A DNA stretch of 46,519 nucleotides. Source: Porticoccaceae bacterium (GTDB lineage: Bacteria > Pseudomonadota > Gammaproteobacteria > Pseudomonadales > Porticoccaceae). The stretch spans positions 1 to 46,519 of the forward strand of contig JABILI010000023.1 in the NCBI GenBank assembly GCA_018654575.1. The letters run 5' to 3'. Below the pieces are notes generated by a model that was given only the letters and a program-made list of their open reading frames with translations, did not search any database and had not been told where the DNA came from. A program made the translations under genes and the position numbers. Positions 1-7,068 of this stretch are shown piece after piece (position 1 is the first letter of the stretch; every line of letters begins with the position of its first letter).

Positions 1-528
1 AAGGGTGGCGGCGATAAAACCACCCGCGGTGGCCCCCAAGGGATAACCGGCAGTTACACATACGACTGCCAGACTGCGGGATTTTGCCGGACTGTACTCT
101 GCAGCCATTGCACAGAGGCTGGCAAGCACACCCCCCACCCCAATCCCCGTGATGGCTCGGAGGATAATGAGTTCCCAGATGGACGAGGAGAAGGCTGTGA
201 GAATAGTAGTTGCCCCCACCACCGCGCTACAGGCGAGAATGAGTGTGCGTCGACCATAGAGATCTGATAGTGGAGCCACACAAATTGCGCCCAGCATCAT
301 ACCGGCCAACGCCACGCTGAAAACGATACCTAAGCTGTTCGGACTAAGTTGCAAGTCCATGCCGATTTGATGGGCAGAAAATGCCATTGCTGTGACATCA
401 AAACCATCGAGCATGTTCAGGCAGATGGCGGACACTATGACAAGAAGCTGGGTTACCCTGAATGTGTCGGTGGCTCTAACTAGATCCTCCACAGAGGGTT
501 CTTCCACACTAGCGACTAAGCCCGACAT
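1..528 (-). CDS. MFS aromatic-acid transporter (AAHS family), partial, C-terminus beyond the left edge
   Basis: The frame is open from an ATG at 528 down to position 1 (176 codons) with no stop, so only the N-terminal part is present. The reading is that of a major facilitator permease. A first membrane segment holds the Asp-Gly-Phe-Asp motif typical of aromatic acid:H+ symporters (PcaK, BenK, MhpT). The loop between TM2 and TM3 carries the MFS signature as PLSDLYGRRTL, and a Gly-rich TM4 segment (RAITGIGVGGVLASL) follows. It is the last visible gene of a leftward operon, 36 bp after the dioxygenase gene, so uptake of the ring-cleavage substrate or a precursor is the likely role. The start is preceded by an AGGTGAG-like ribosome site. 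The exact substrate cannot be read from the sequence. Confidence 0.85.
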   Translation of the reverse strand, partial: MSGLVASVEEPSVEDLVRATDTFRVTQLLVIVSAICLNMLDGFDVTAMAFSAHQIGMDLQLSPNSLGIVFSVALAGMMLGAICVAPLSDLYGRRTLILACSAVVGATTILTAFSSSIWELIILRAITGIGVGGVLASLCAMAAEYSPAKSRSLAVVCVTAGYPLGATAGGFIAATL

Positions 529-564
529 AACAACTGCTCACCTACACCCATTACCGTGATTCCT

Positions 565-1524
565 TTAAAGAGCGTGCACAATTCCCGCCGCGATACCGAT
601 CTCCGGGGCGATGGCGTAAATATCTACTACAGGGTTTGATCCACCCGCAGATTTATGGGCGGCAGCAGCGGCTATCCAGGCATGTAATTCCATAGAACCA
701 ATACCCGCTTTTTCAATCAATTTATACTGATCCCAAGTATCAAAGGCCTCAATATCCCCAGATACCAAAGTGTCGAGAAATAGTTGATCAGAATCTGCGT
801 TCAGACGCATATCTTTCGCTGTGCGCTCCCCCCGCGCTATCATATCAGCTCCTTCGTGGTGCATAACCTCCAGCCGCTCTAGCCATTCTGCTGGCGTCAA
901 TGAAGTTGGCGCATCGCCACCAGACATTTGCCAAGCCTGAACCTCTTCCTCTCCCTCACCATACGCTGGATAGTATCTGGTGGGGTGATGCGACATACCG
1001 CCAGACCCTAATAACAAAACGCGCTTATTGAGTGTTTGGGTAAACCGGCCAATCGCCTCGCCCATCAACCTACTACGCTTAAAGGGAACAAAGGGTGTGG
1101 TGATACAGTTTATGAATACAGGTATGACAGGCCGTTTTTCAAGGCCGCCCAACATATCAACAATCGTCTGGGAAAAAGCGTGGTCGATCGTCATCTGATA
1201 CGAAATCGCGGGGTCGATATCATTGATCCGCAAGAACTCTACAACACTGAATGCAATATCCTGAGGTACGTTCAACGGACCTGGGTAGCCACCAATGTCG
1301 CCAGCCGCTTCCGCTTTGGCGCCCACACAAAAAGCTGGCATCATCTTCAAAAAGAAACCATTAAAGTGATCGGATCCAAATGCGATCACAAGTTCCGGGT
1401 CAAATTTCTCAATCACAGCTGCGGTGTCTTTGAAAGCTTGTTGTAAGGCGCCCCAGCTGTCGGGTTCTTTACTGTAGCAGTGCAGAAGTGGACTGTGCGA
1501 CGCACACACCATAGCTGTGTTCAT
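565..1524 (-). CDS. mhpB: MhpB-type 2,3-dihydroxyphenylpropionate 1,2-dioxygenase (class III extradiol)
   Basis: This 319-residue protein belongs to the LigB-type extradiol dioxygenases, which open catechols with Fe(II). It resembles E. coli MhpB (3-(2,3-dihydroxyphenyl)propionate 1,2-dioxygenase) over its whole length. Expected metal and catalytic residues are visible: His10 in ASHSPLLH, His53 in GSDHFNGFF, His115 in TIDHAFSQ and His179 in GSGGMSHHP. His115 and His179 have the same numbers as the catalytic histidines described for E. coli MhpB. The block MGEAIGRFTQTLNKRVLLLG is almost identical to the E. coli protein. A GGAGAG ribosome site precedes the ATG. It lies between the SnoaL-like gene and the transporter in the leftward operon. 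The mhpC hydrolase and the other mhp genes are missing, so the true substrate may be another 3-substituted catechol. Confidence 0.88.
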   Translation of the reverse strand: MNTAMVCASHSPLLHCYSKEPDSWGALQQAFKDTAAVIEKFDPELVIAFGSDHFNGFFLKMMPAFCVGAKAEAAGDIGGYPGPLNVPQDIAFSVVEFLRINDIDPAISYQMTIDHAFSQTIVDMLGGLEKRPVIPVFINCITTPFVPFKRSRLMGEAIGRFTQTLNKRVLLLGSGGMSHHPTRYYPAYGEGEEEVQAWQMSGGDAPTSLTPAEWLERLEVMHHEGADMIARGERTAKDMRLNADSDQLFLDTLVSGDIEAFDTWDQYKLIEKAGIGSMELHAWIAAAAAHKSAGGSNPVVDIYAIAPEIGIAAGIVHAL

Positions 1525-1558
1525 TGTTCTCTCCTGCCAGGAAATGCATTTTGCAGCC

Positions 1559-2032
1559 CTAGACTTTGTTCGTTTCGCCCACTGGGCCTTTGTTTGAAGG
1601 GTCGAGAAATATTCGCTCTATTCGCCGTTTTGCTATGCGCCAGCAACCATCACCCTCGCGCACATAATCGTCAAAAAAATCCGCAACCAGATAGGGCATT
1701 GCCGGGGTGATCGGCGGCGCAGCATTCTTCGCGAACGTCATACAGACACTCGTACCCCGCGCTCTATCCGTTTCTATCAAGTCAACTTTCAGACCGCTAT
1801 AGAGGTGCCGGGTTGTTCTCACACCCGCGGATGAGCGAGTATCAAATAAGTCGCGAATCTGATCGGCCCCAACAGAAACACGGCTGCCGTGTATGTAGCG
1901 TGCATCAACGGTAAAAAGCCCCACTAGCAGGTCGACCTTGTTGTGGTCAAGGTAGTGATAAAAATCGGTATTTAGATCTTCAATTGCCAGCCGAGCTTCA
2001 AGGCGGGCAATATCTTCTAATTCAAGCGCCAT
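1559..2032 (-). CDS. SnoaL/NTF2-like small protein
   Basis: This 157-residue protein has the SnoaL-4/NTF2-like layout: an N-terminal helix with IARLEARLAIEDLNTDFYHYLD, then a cone-shaped beta sheet with GLFTVDARYIHGSR and TRHLYSGLKVDLIE, and a late W-R motif (DGCWRIAKRRIERIFL). Members of this fold act as isomerases, cyclases, dehydratases or hydroxylase small subunits (it also resembles ring-hydroxylating dioxygenase beta subunits), and catalytic residues vary. Its first 16 bases overlap the end of the FAH-family gene in another frame, so the two are probably translationally coupled. Its place between FAH and mhpB suggests it handles an intermediate of the same pathway. The reaction is unknown. 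Confidence 0.75.
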   Translation of the reverse strand: MALELEDIARLEARLAIEDLNTDFYHYLDHNKVDLLVGLFTVDARYIHGSRVSVGADQIRDLFDTRSSAGVRTTRHLYSGLKVDLIETDRARGTSVCMTFAKNAAPPITPAMPYLVADFFDDYVREGDGCWRIAKRRIERIFLDPSNKGPVGETNKV

Positions 2033-3021
2033 TCACCTATCTCTCTGTCCTCAACTATTACTGGGTTCTGCTGGACACCGAGACCTTCAATGGAAACTGA
2101 CACTGGCCCTGGAACCTTTTGAAAGTTAGCATTATGAATAGATTTTCGGTTTTTCGCAGGCTTAAACGCCGTGCCGCATGACACCACGTCACCAGGATGC
2201 AGTGTATGAAACTGATTAATAAAGCTGAGTATTTCGCTCACTTTGTAATTGTAGTACCGCGTACTGTCCTCGGCGATTATCTCGTCACCCACGCGACACT
2301 CAACGGCGAGATCATCTGGGTTTGAAATCTCCTCCTGGGTAACTAACCAAGGGCCTAGTACGCCAAACGTATCGCAGCCCTTATAACGACCCGCATACGA
2401 GAGGTTTTGTTGGACTCGACGCGTCTCATTGGGATTATCTTCTTTGCCGTAGATAGCCCAATATTGAAATAGGTCTTCCGCACGCATATCATTTCCCGTC
2501 AGATCGTTCATGACAGTGAAGCCTGCGACATAGTCCATCGCATCAACAGCGGGAACATCGCGCATTTGTTTGCCGATAATTACTGCAAGCTCTGGTTCGG
2601 GGTGTACGCTGCCATAGTATTTCCTGATGACGATAGGTTCTTTATGCCCAATCAGGCACGAGGCTGGCTTCAGGAAAAAGGCGGGGTGTTCTGGCGCAAT
2701 AATCTTACGTTTGTTACTCGCGGAGTTATTCATGGCGAGACCGCAAACCTTGCCTGGGTTGCGAATCGGCGCATGCCAATATACATCGGACTGGAAAATC
2801 ATCTCCACTGTATCCGAGGATTTTCGCACTGCATCGACCGCCTCCGAGATCTGAGACAAGACTTCTTCTCCCCCTTGTAGCAGCTCGAGCATGTCACCTG
2901 GAGCGCTAACGCGATCATCGAATACTGCGGCAAATGCGTCGGCGATATCCACCACACGTCGTTCATCTACTGCCGCAACAATCCGATCAATTCCTTGATA
3001 TGTAATACTTGCCAATTTCAC
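2017..3021 (-). CDS. Fumarylacetoacetate hydrolase (FAH) family enzyme, possible HpaG substitute
   Basis: This 334-residue protein has a poorly conserved N-terminal segment (residues 1-90) followed by an FAH fold. The metal-binding acids expected of the family are visible in HPEPELAVIIGK and TVMNDLTGNDMR, and the C-terminal GDVVSCGTAF matches the family's GDv(I/V)xTGTp motif with Ser-Cys replacing the usual Thr. The family includes hydrolases of ring-cleavage products, acylpyruvases and the HpaG decarboxylase/isomerase. The start is a GTG with AAGGG six bases upstream. It is the first gene of the leftward operon. The hpa set at 8457-12943 lacks hpaG, whose product belongs to this same family, so this gene is a reasonable candidate for that step (inference). 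Alternatively it hydrolyses the MhpB-like product. Confidence 0.8.
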   Translation of the reverse strand: MKLASITYQGIDRIVAAVDERRVVDIADAFAAVFDDRVSAPGDMLELLQGGEEVLSQISEAVDAVRKSSDTVEMIFQSDVYWHAPIRNPGKVCGLAMNNSASNKRKIIAPEHPAFFLKPASCLIGHKEPIVIRKYYGSVHPEPELAVIIGKQMRDVPAVDAMDYVAGFTVMNDLTGNDMRAEDLFQYWAIYGKEDNPNETRRVQQNLSYAGRYKGCDTFGVLGPWLVTQEEISNPDDLAVECRVGDEIIAEDSTRYYNYKVSEILSFINQFHTLHPGDVVSCGTAFKPAKNRKSIHNANFQKVPGPVSVSIEGLGVQQNPVIVEDREIGEWRLN

Positions 3022-3104
3022 AATAGGCCCTTACTAAGTTATTCAATTAACGATTTTTAAATCTTCCTTCAAATGTTCTGAACTCACAACAAACACGCAT
3101 TCCT

Positions 3105-3153
3105 ATTCCTCTTTACGAAACATAAAAGGCTAGAGTGTTCTCTTTTGCGCAGT
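3105..3153. promoter_or_regulatory. Two candidate IclR-type operator sites upstream of the FAH operon
   Basis: ATTCCTCTTTACGAAAC (3105-3121) and GTTCTCTTTTGCGCAGT (3137-3153) match the motif RTTCCN5RCGARAY also found near the IclR gene at 4591, 4708 and 5661. The two copies start 32 bp apart, about three helical turns. They lie 84-132 bp upstream of the GTG start of the leftward operon. The second copy is weak (about 11 of 17 positions against the 4708 site). Assignment to the neighbouring IclR protein is inference. Confidence 0.35.
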
Positions 3154-3253
3154 GGACTTGGCACCACCTAGTTTACTTTCAAACTTTTACTTCTCACGAT
3201 AAATTAAACATTCAATAACAACGAAAGCTTCGATCGCCTGACGGACCAGTTAA

Positions 3254-4486
3254 TCACAGCCCCGGTAACGCCGAATTATCAAGTTCGGCAATACAGGTCG
3301 CCTCTTCGATATCCATGTTCAACAGACGATCATAGAATTTGGTGTGCTTCCATTCACCCACCCAGTTCTCTGGGTCAACAAATATCATCTCAATCATTAA
3401 AGTGTTGCCCTCATTCAACATTTCGATATGCTCCGTCATACGAAATTGCTCGCTAACCTGAATGCCATCCATGATCCAATGTTCCGGCGAGCCGAAGCCC
3501 ACTAAGTCCACCTTGAGAGAGTCGCCATCCCACCGACCGATGGCATCACCGTTATAGGTTTCCTGGCGAATATCTTCATTAACATGACCGCGGCCATCGA
3601 GAAAAATAGTCCTGAAGCTGTTATTAAAACGGTGGACAATATAGACTGCAGTGGGCAACTGAATTGCCATAAAGGCCCCGAATCGAGTCATCAGTGCTGG
3701 CTGCCCCGGCGGATAACAGCGTGCATGCGGATCCATTCCACGCTTACCTTGAGCTATCACCGCGCGGTATTCGTCCAAAGTGGCCTGTGCTTTTGGCATA
3801 AGCTTGGGGATAGGGTAGAAATCCCAGGGATTAACGCCGGGCTTGGCTGACCGCTCATCTTCGACGCGGAACTCCCAAACACCTGTCATGTCAAAAGGTG
3901 CTGCCGAGCGCTTCTTGATTAGTGCTTCCGGATCCAGTGCTCCTGGGCCACCGACATTATTGATCAGCGGCAGAGTGGCTGGTCGCCATTTTTTCTCCCG
4001 CTCCAAGGCAGCCTTACGGCGCACCGCTAGGTCTTCAGCTGACTCCGTGCTGACGTATATCGTACTCTGGGTGCTGACATCGACCTTGACCTCCTTATTC
4101 CCGTTCGGTGAATCCTTGTGGATCGGCAATACTCGTCCGTCTGCTAGAGTTACCCACTGCAATACGCCTCCGGGCTTGCCACTTTTCAGCGGATTGACCT
4201 GTGCGGTAATAACCTCGCCTTTTTTAACGTCGGTTTTTTTCCAGCCCCGTCCAACCAGCGAATTAATAGCATAGGATTCTAACTTCCAAATCTCAGTTTC
4301 TCCCGCTTCATTGACCAGTTCCAGGTTAATGGCGACATGGGGGCTACGCCATAACAGACGGGTAACGGTACCTGTAACACTGATGCTTTTGTCGAAATCG
4401 AATACGACTGCGGAATGGTGAGCATGCGCTGAAAGAGTAATTGCAAGCAACCACACAAAAGCGAATACATGGGATATGGTTTTCAT
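3254..4486 (-). CDS. Exported DUF6152-type protein, paralogue 1
   Basis: This 410-residue protein starts at the ATG at 4486. The frame stays open further upstream, but only this ATG has a ribosome site (GGAGAG, eight bases away) and a signal peptide directly after it. The signal sequence ends ..LSAHA, and predicted cleavage leaves His-His-Ser at the mature N-terminus. Residues 23-130 match the DUF6152 type: WRSPH at 46-50, GRGWKK, and a LADGRVLP ending strand. A linker leads to a second, lipocalin-like beta-rich domain (about 220-405) with GVWEFRVEDE, TIFLDGRGH and GRWDGDSLKVD. The mature part holds only two cysteines, one per end of the second domain. It is the most divergent of the three copies and is transcribed leftward, away from the IclR gene. 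Function is unknown; a periplasmic location is likely. Confidence 0.75.
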   Translation of the reverse strand: MKTISHVFAFVWLLAITLSAHAHHSAVVFDFDKSISVTGTVTRLLWRSPHVAINLELVNEAGETEIWKLESYAINSLVGRGWKKTDVKKGEVITAQVNPLKSGKPGGVLQWVTLADGRVLPIHKDSPNGNKEVKVDVSTQSTIYVSTESAEDLAVRRKAALEREKKWRPATLPLINNVGGPGALDPEALIKKRSAAPFDMTGVWEFRVEDERSAKPGVNPWDFYPIPKLMPKAQATLDEYRAVIAQGKRGMDPHARCYPPGQPALMTRFGAFMAIQLPTAVYIVHRFNNSFRTIFLDGRGHVNEDIRQETYNGDAIGRWDGDSLKVDLVGFGSPEHWIMDGIQVSEQFRMTEHIEMLNEGNTLMIEMIFVDPENWVGEWKHTKFYDRLLNMDIEEATCIAELDNSALPGL

Positions 4487-4590
4487 AAATACTCTCCGGC
4501 TAAGTTCATCTCTTGCACACCTTCTTGGGCTTTTACTGCTCAGGTATTTAATCACACCGTTTAATAAAGGATGTACGGTTCGAGCCTCGG

Positions 4591-4607
4591 ATTTCGTCTT
4601 ACGGAAT
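4591..4607. promoter_or_regulatory. Candidate IclR-type operator upstream of DUF6152-1
   Basis: Read leftward the site is ATTCCGTAAGACGAAAT. It keeps the TTCC and ACGAAA halves of the motif shared with 3105, 4708 and 5661. It sits about 105 bp upstream of the DUF6152-1 start. The match is partial and no statistics were run. Confidence 0.3.
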
Positions 4608-4707
4608 AACAAACCCGTAATTTCGCGGGCTCTTTCACCCATTCAACCAACTATCGCTTCTAGTTTCGAGCAAAAACAGGCTGTTTGAGTAAAAAAATCA
4701 CAAAAGC

Positions 4708-4724
4708 GTTCCATATTGCGAAAC
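4708..4724. promoter_or_regulatory. Candidate IclR autoregulatory operator
   Basis: GTTCCATATTGCGAAAC is an imperfect dyad (GTTYC / GRAAC arms) of the size and style bound by IclR-family dimers. It lies 80 bp upstream of the IclR ATG in an AT-rich context where its promoter should be. Confidence 0.45.
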
Positions 4725-4803
4725 ATTTTTTTATACTGGGCTTAACTATAAACCTTACTCACAGGGCCTTGCTAAATAACTGTCTACCGAGATCCCGTTC
4801 CTC

Positions 4804-5592
4804 ATGCCCTCATCCGATGTGATTGAACCAATTGCCAGAGCGCTCTCAATCATGAGTGCGATGAATCAGCATAGACTGTCTACAATTAGCGACCTCCACC
4901 GGGCGACCGGGCTTCCCAAGCCCACCGTACACCGCATACTCGCTACGCTGATAAGTTGTGGGTATGTGGGGAAAGATATTGATCGCAGTGTCTATATGCT
5001 CACAGAGCAGGTGCTGTCATTGTCGTCAGGCTACGGTAAAGAAGCATGGTTGCTACAGGTCGGTACACCGGTGGCAAGGAGAATAACCCGAGAGGTTAAG
5101 TGGCCCGTCGCTATCGGCATATTAGATTACAACACCATCGTTGTTCAATATTCTACCCGCCCTTATTCAGAGTTTGTAATGCAAGGTTCCACAGTTAATA
5201 AGCGATTCAACTTATTCAGCACCGCTATGGGGCAGGCGTATTTGGGTTTCTGTGAAGAAACCCAGTTACAGAACATTCTTCAAGCACTTCGTGACCAGGA
5301 GGTTCAGGAGGACTGCATTCTTGAGAGCGATTCCAAAATAAAGCGCTACATAGCCGCGGTGCAAGATCGAGGTTACGGCCTACGCGTTGGCAACCGTGGT
5401 GAATCTACCCATATGGCCATCCCTATTAAAAGTGACCACCAGATCATCGGCGTTATAGGCCTCTCCATTTTCTCCAGCTGTTTTAACGATAAGGTGGCCA
5501 AGGAGTATCTGGCGTTGCTACGAAAATCTGCTGGTGAAATAGTCGATTCCATGGACAAAATGATGGCCCTCGCTGAACACTCGGCCACGTAA
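4804..5592 (+). CDS. IclR-family transcriptional regulator (MhpR-like)
   Basis: This 262-residue protein has the two IclR domains. An N-terminal winged helix-turn-helix (about 8-70) contains STISDLHRATGLPKPTVHRILATL. The C-terminal effector domain (about 80-255) contains VQGS-like MQGSTVNKRFNLFSTAMGQAYLGF and the late MAIPIK..IIGVIGLSIF strand. This family often senses aromatic acids and their products (MhpR, PcaR, PobR) and acts as activator or repressor. It sits between divergent DUF6152 genes and next to the aromatic operons, and dyad sites resembling IclR operators occur on both sides of it, so it most likely controls this locus. No good ribosome site precedes the ATG, so translation may be weak. 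The effector is not predictable from sequence. Confidence 0.9.
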   Translation: MPSSDVIEPIARALSIMSAMNQHRLSTISDLHRATGLPKPTVHRILATLISCGYVGKDIDRSVYMLTEQVLSLSSGYGKEAWLLQVGTPVARRITREVKWPVAIGILDYNTIVVQYSTRPYSEFVMQGSTVNKRFNLFSTAMGQAYLGFCEETQLQNILQALRDQEVQEDCILESDSKIKRYIAAVQDRGYGLRVGNRGESTHMAIPIKSDHQIIGVIGLSIFSSCFNDKVAKEYLALLRKSAGEIVDSMDKMMALAEHSAT

Positions 5593-5660
5593 ACTCAATC
5601 GCCCCTGCTACCCAATCCATTTAGATTAAATTCAATACGTTAAAACTACTAGACGGCAAT

Positions 5661-5677
5661 GTCTCGCATCACGGAAC
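5661..5677. promoter_or_regulatory. Candidate IclR-type operator upstream of the DUF6152-2/3 pair
   Basis: Read leftward this is GTTCCGTGATGCGAGAC, agreeing with the 4708 site at 13 of 17 positions. Its inner TCGCATCA (5664-5671) is repeated inverted as TGATGCGA at 5719-5726, 55 bp away, which would suit a tetrameric or looped IclR complex. It lies about 160 bp before the DUF6152-2 start. Confidence 0.4.
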
Positions 5678-5833
5678 GATTTAATATATGCCTGCCTGTA
5701 CCCCTTCGTCCTAAGTTATGATGCGAAAATAACTGGTCTGGGATGTTTTATTTGTCGACAATGGCACATACACTTGTGCCGTCCGCCTCTATAACACCCT
5801 TGGCGATATAAACAATAACCAGTAGGAACTATC

Positions 5834-6931
5834 ATGCAACGATTAATAGCCATACTATGTATTTTTCTATTCTCGAGTATAGCGCTAGCCCACCATTCCA
5901 GAGCCCCCTATAACTCAGAGCAGGAAATATCCGTCAAAGGTACTGTGACCAAAGTGCTATGGAGAAATCCACACCCTTACTACAAAATTGAGTCCATTAA
6001 TGCGCAAGGTGTTAAGGAAAATTGGCAATTCGAGGGCTTCGCAGTTTCTGCCTATGTTAAAGTCGGCTGGAAAAAAGATACAGTGCAGGTTGGCGACGCG
6101 GTAACCATGGTCGGCAATCCGAACAATAAGAACGCCTCACGGCCACCTGAGAAGCAATCGGGCTTACTGGTGCGTATCATCCAAGCCAATGGCAATGTAT
6201 TGGATGCGAATCCGGCAGAAGATGCACCTAAGGCCGATGGTGATGAGGAAGCCGAGCGAGAGAGTGAGTATAGTGACAAAATCATGGATACTCCCGGCAC
6301 CCATGATTTTAGTGGCAACTGGCATTTCTTCGTCAACAATGAAGAGGGGAAAACTGGCGGCTTTGATCCACCACGACACTGGCCCCTTTCTGCCGCAGGG
6401 CAGGAACAAGTCGACAACTTTGCTCTTAAGGACGACCCGTTCTATAAGTGTGTCAATTTTGGCCATCCACGGCTTGTCTTCTGGGTATGGGCACGCAACT
6501 GGGTGCGGTTTGAAGACAGGATTGAAGTGGAAACTGAGATGTCAGCCGAAAACCAAAATCGTACTATTTGGCTGGACGGCAGAAAAAAACCCGCTGACTT
6601 TGTGCCCTCCGATATCGGGTTTTCCACAGGTACCATCGACGAAAATGGTACCCTGACAGTAGAAACTACGGGCTATACCTCCACTCCATGGGGTAACATT
6701 ATCGGGCTTGATTCTAGCGACCAGAAACGTGTCGTTGTACGTTATAACCTAACTAACGGCAGCCCACTAACCGGGCATACCCGTATGGTTTTCGAAATGG
6801 TGGTAGAAGACCCGGTATACCTGAGCAAGCCGGTCAAGACCTGGGGCGTCTACGACCTCGCGCCGGCGCATGAATACGTGCCGTTCAGTTGCGATCCAGA
6901 GGCATCTAGCGCTCACCTAGAGTACGAATAG
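5834..6931 (+). CDS. Exported DUF6152-type protein, paralogue 2
   Basis: This 365-residue protein has a signal peptide (residues 1-19, hydrophobic core LIAILCIFLFSSIALA). Cleavage after Ala19 gives a mature His-His-Ser N-terminus. The first domain (20-125) has VKGTVTKVLWRNPHP, with the motif His at 47, 27 residues after His20. An acidic linker (about 127-150) precedes the beta-rich second domain with FSGNWHFFV, ARNWVRFEDRI, TIWLDGRKKPAD and the tail CDPEASSAHLEYE. Only two cysteines are present in the mature chain. TAGGAAC is the ribosome site. Paralogue 3 follows 137 bp later with nearly the same tail, indicating tandem duplication. Enzyme activity, ligand or binding role is unknown; the context suggests a periplasmic step tied to aromatic-acid use. 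Confidence 0.78.
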   Translation: MQRLIAILCIFLFSSIALAHHSRAPYNSEQEISVKGTVTKVLWRNPHPYYKIESINAQGVKENWQFEGFAVSAYVKVGWKKDTVQVGDAVTMVGNPNNKNASRPPEKQSGLLVRIIQANGNVLDANPAEDAPKADGDEEAERESEYSDKIMDTPGTHDFSGNWHFFVNNEEGKTGGFDPPRHWPLSAAGQEQVDNFALKDDPFYKCVNFGHPRLVFWVWARNWVRFEDRIEVETEMSAENQNRTIWLDGRKKPADFVPSDIGFSTGTIDENGTLTVETTGYTSTPWGNIIGLDSSDQKRVVVRYNLTNGSPLTGHTRMVFEMVVEDPVYLSKPVKTWGVYDLAPAHEYVPFSCDPEASSAHLEYE

Positions 6932-6964
6932 GCGGGTCTGCTCGAACTGAAATAACAGGCCACC

Positions 6965-6999
6965 GGAGCTTTCCCCCAGCAACCCAGCACGAAAGCTCC
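6965..6999 (+). other. Stem-loop between DUF6152-2 and DUF6152-3
   Basis: GGAGCTTTC (6965-6973) pairs perfectly with GAAAGCTCC (6991-6999) across a 17-nt loop. No uridine run follows, so it is not a standard terminator. It could stabilise the 3' end of the first message or be a weak terminator between the two paralogues. Confidence 0.4.
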
Positions 7000-7068
7000 T
7001 CGGGGGTTTGCCTCTCGCTTAAGCTCCCGCCAAAGGCCTACAATAAAAATTTTAACGCGAGGTTTATT

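Larger units (their letters stand above)
4487..4803. other. 317-bp divergent intergenic region between DUF6152-1 and iclR
   Basis: No gene is credible here. The leftward upstream extension of the DUF6152-1 frame reaches 4642 but has no signal-peptide logic. The stretch holds two copies of the candidate IclR motif (4591-4607 and 4708-4724) and AT-rich DNA around 4688-4735 suited to promoters in both directions. Confidence 0.5.

Noticed and set aside
54-281. Leftward 75-codon frame at the window edge
   Set aside because: It is a shadow of the MFS transporter, which reads in another frame of the same strand from 528 with proper MFS motifs.
1036-1446. Rightward 136-codon open frame
   Set aside because: It lies wholly inside the mhpB gene on the opposite strand, and mhpB has clear catalytic motifs. 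The frame has no recognisable domain or ribosome site.
3843-4274. Rightward 143-codon frame
   Set aside because: Antisense to DUF6152-1. It is rich in Ser/Thr/Pro without domain signal, typical of a shadow frame.
4487-4642. Longer N-terminus for DUF6152-1 (start at 4642)
   Set aside because: It would add 52 residues in front of a clear signal peptide, which cannot be exported that way, and it covers a candidate operator.
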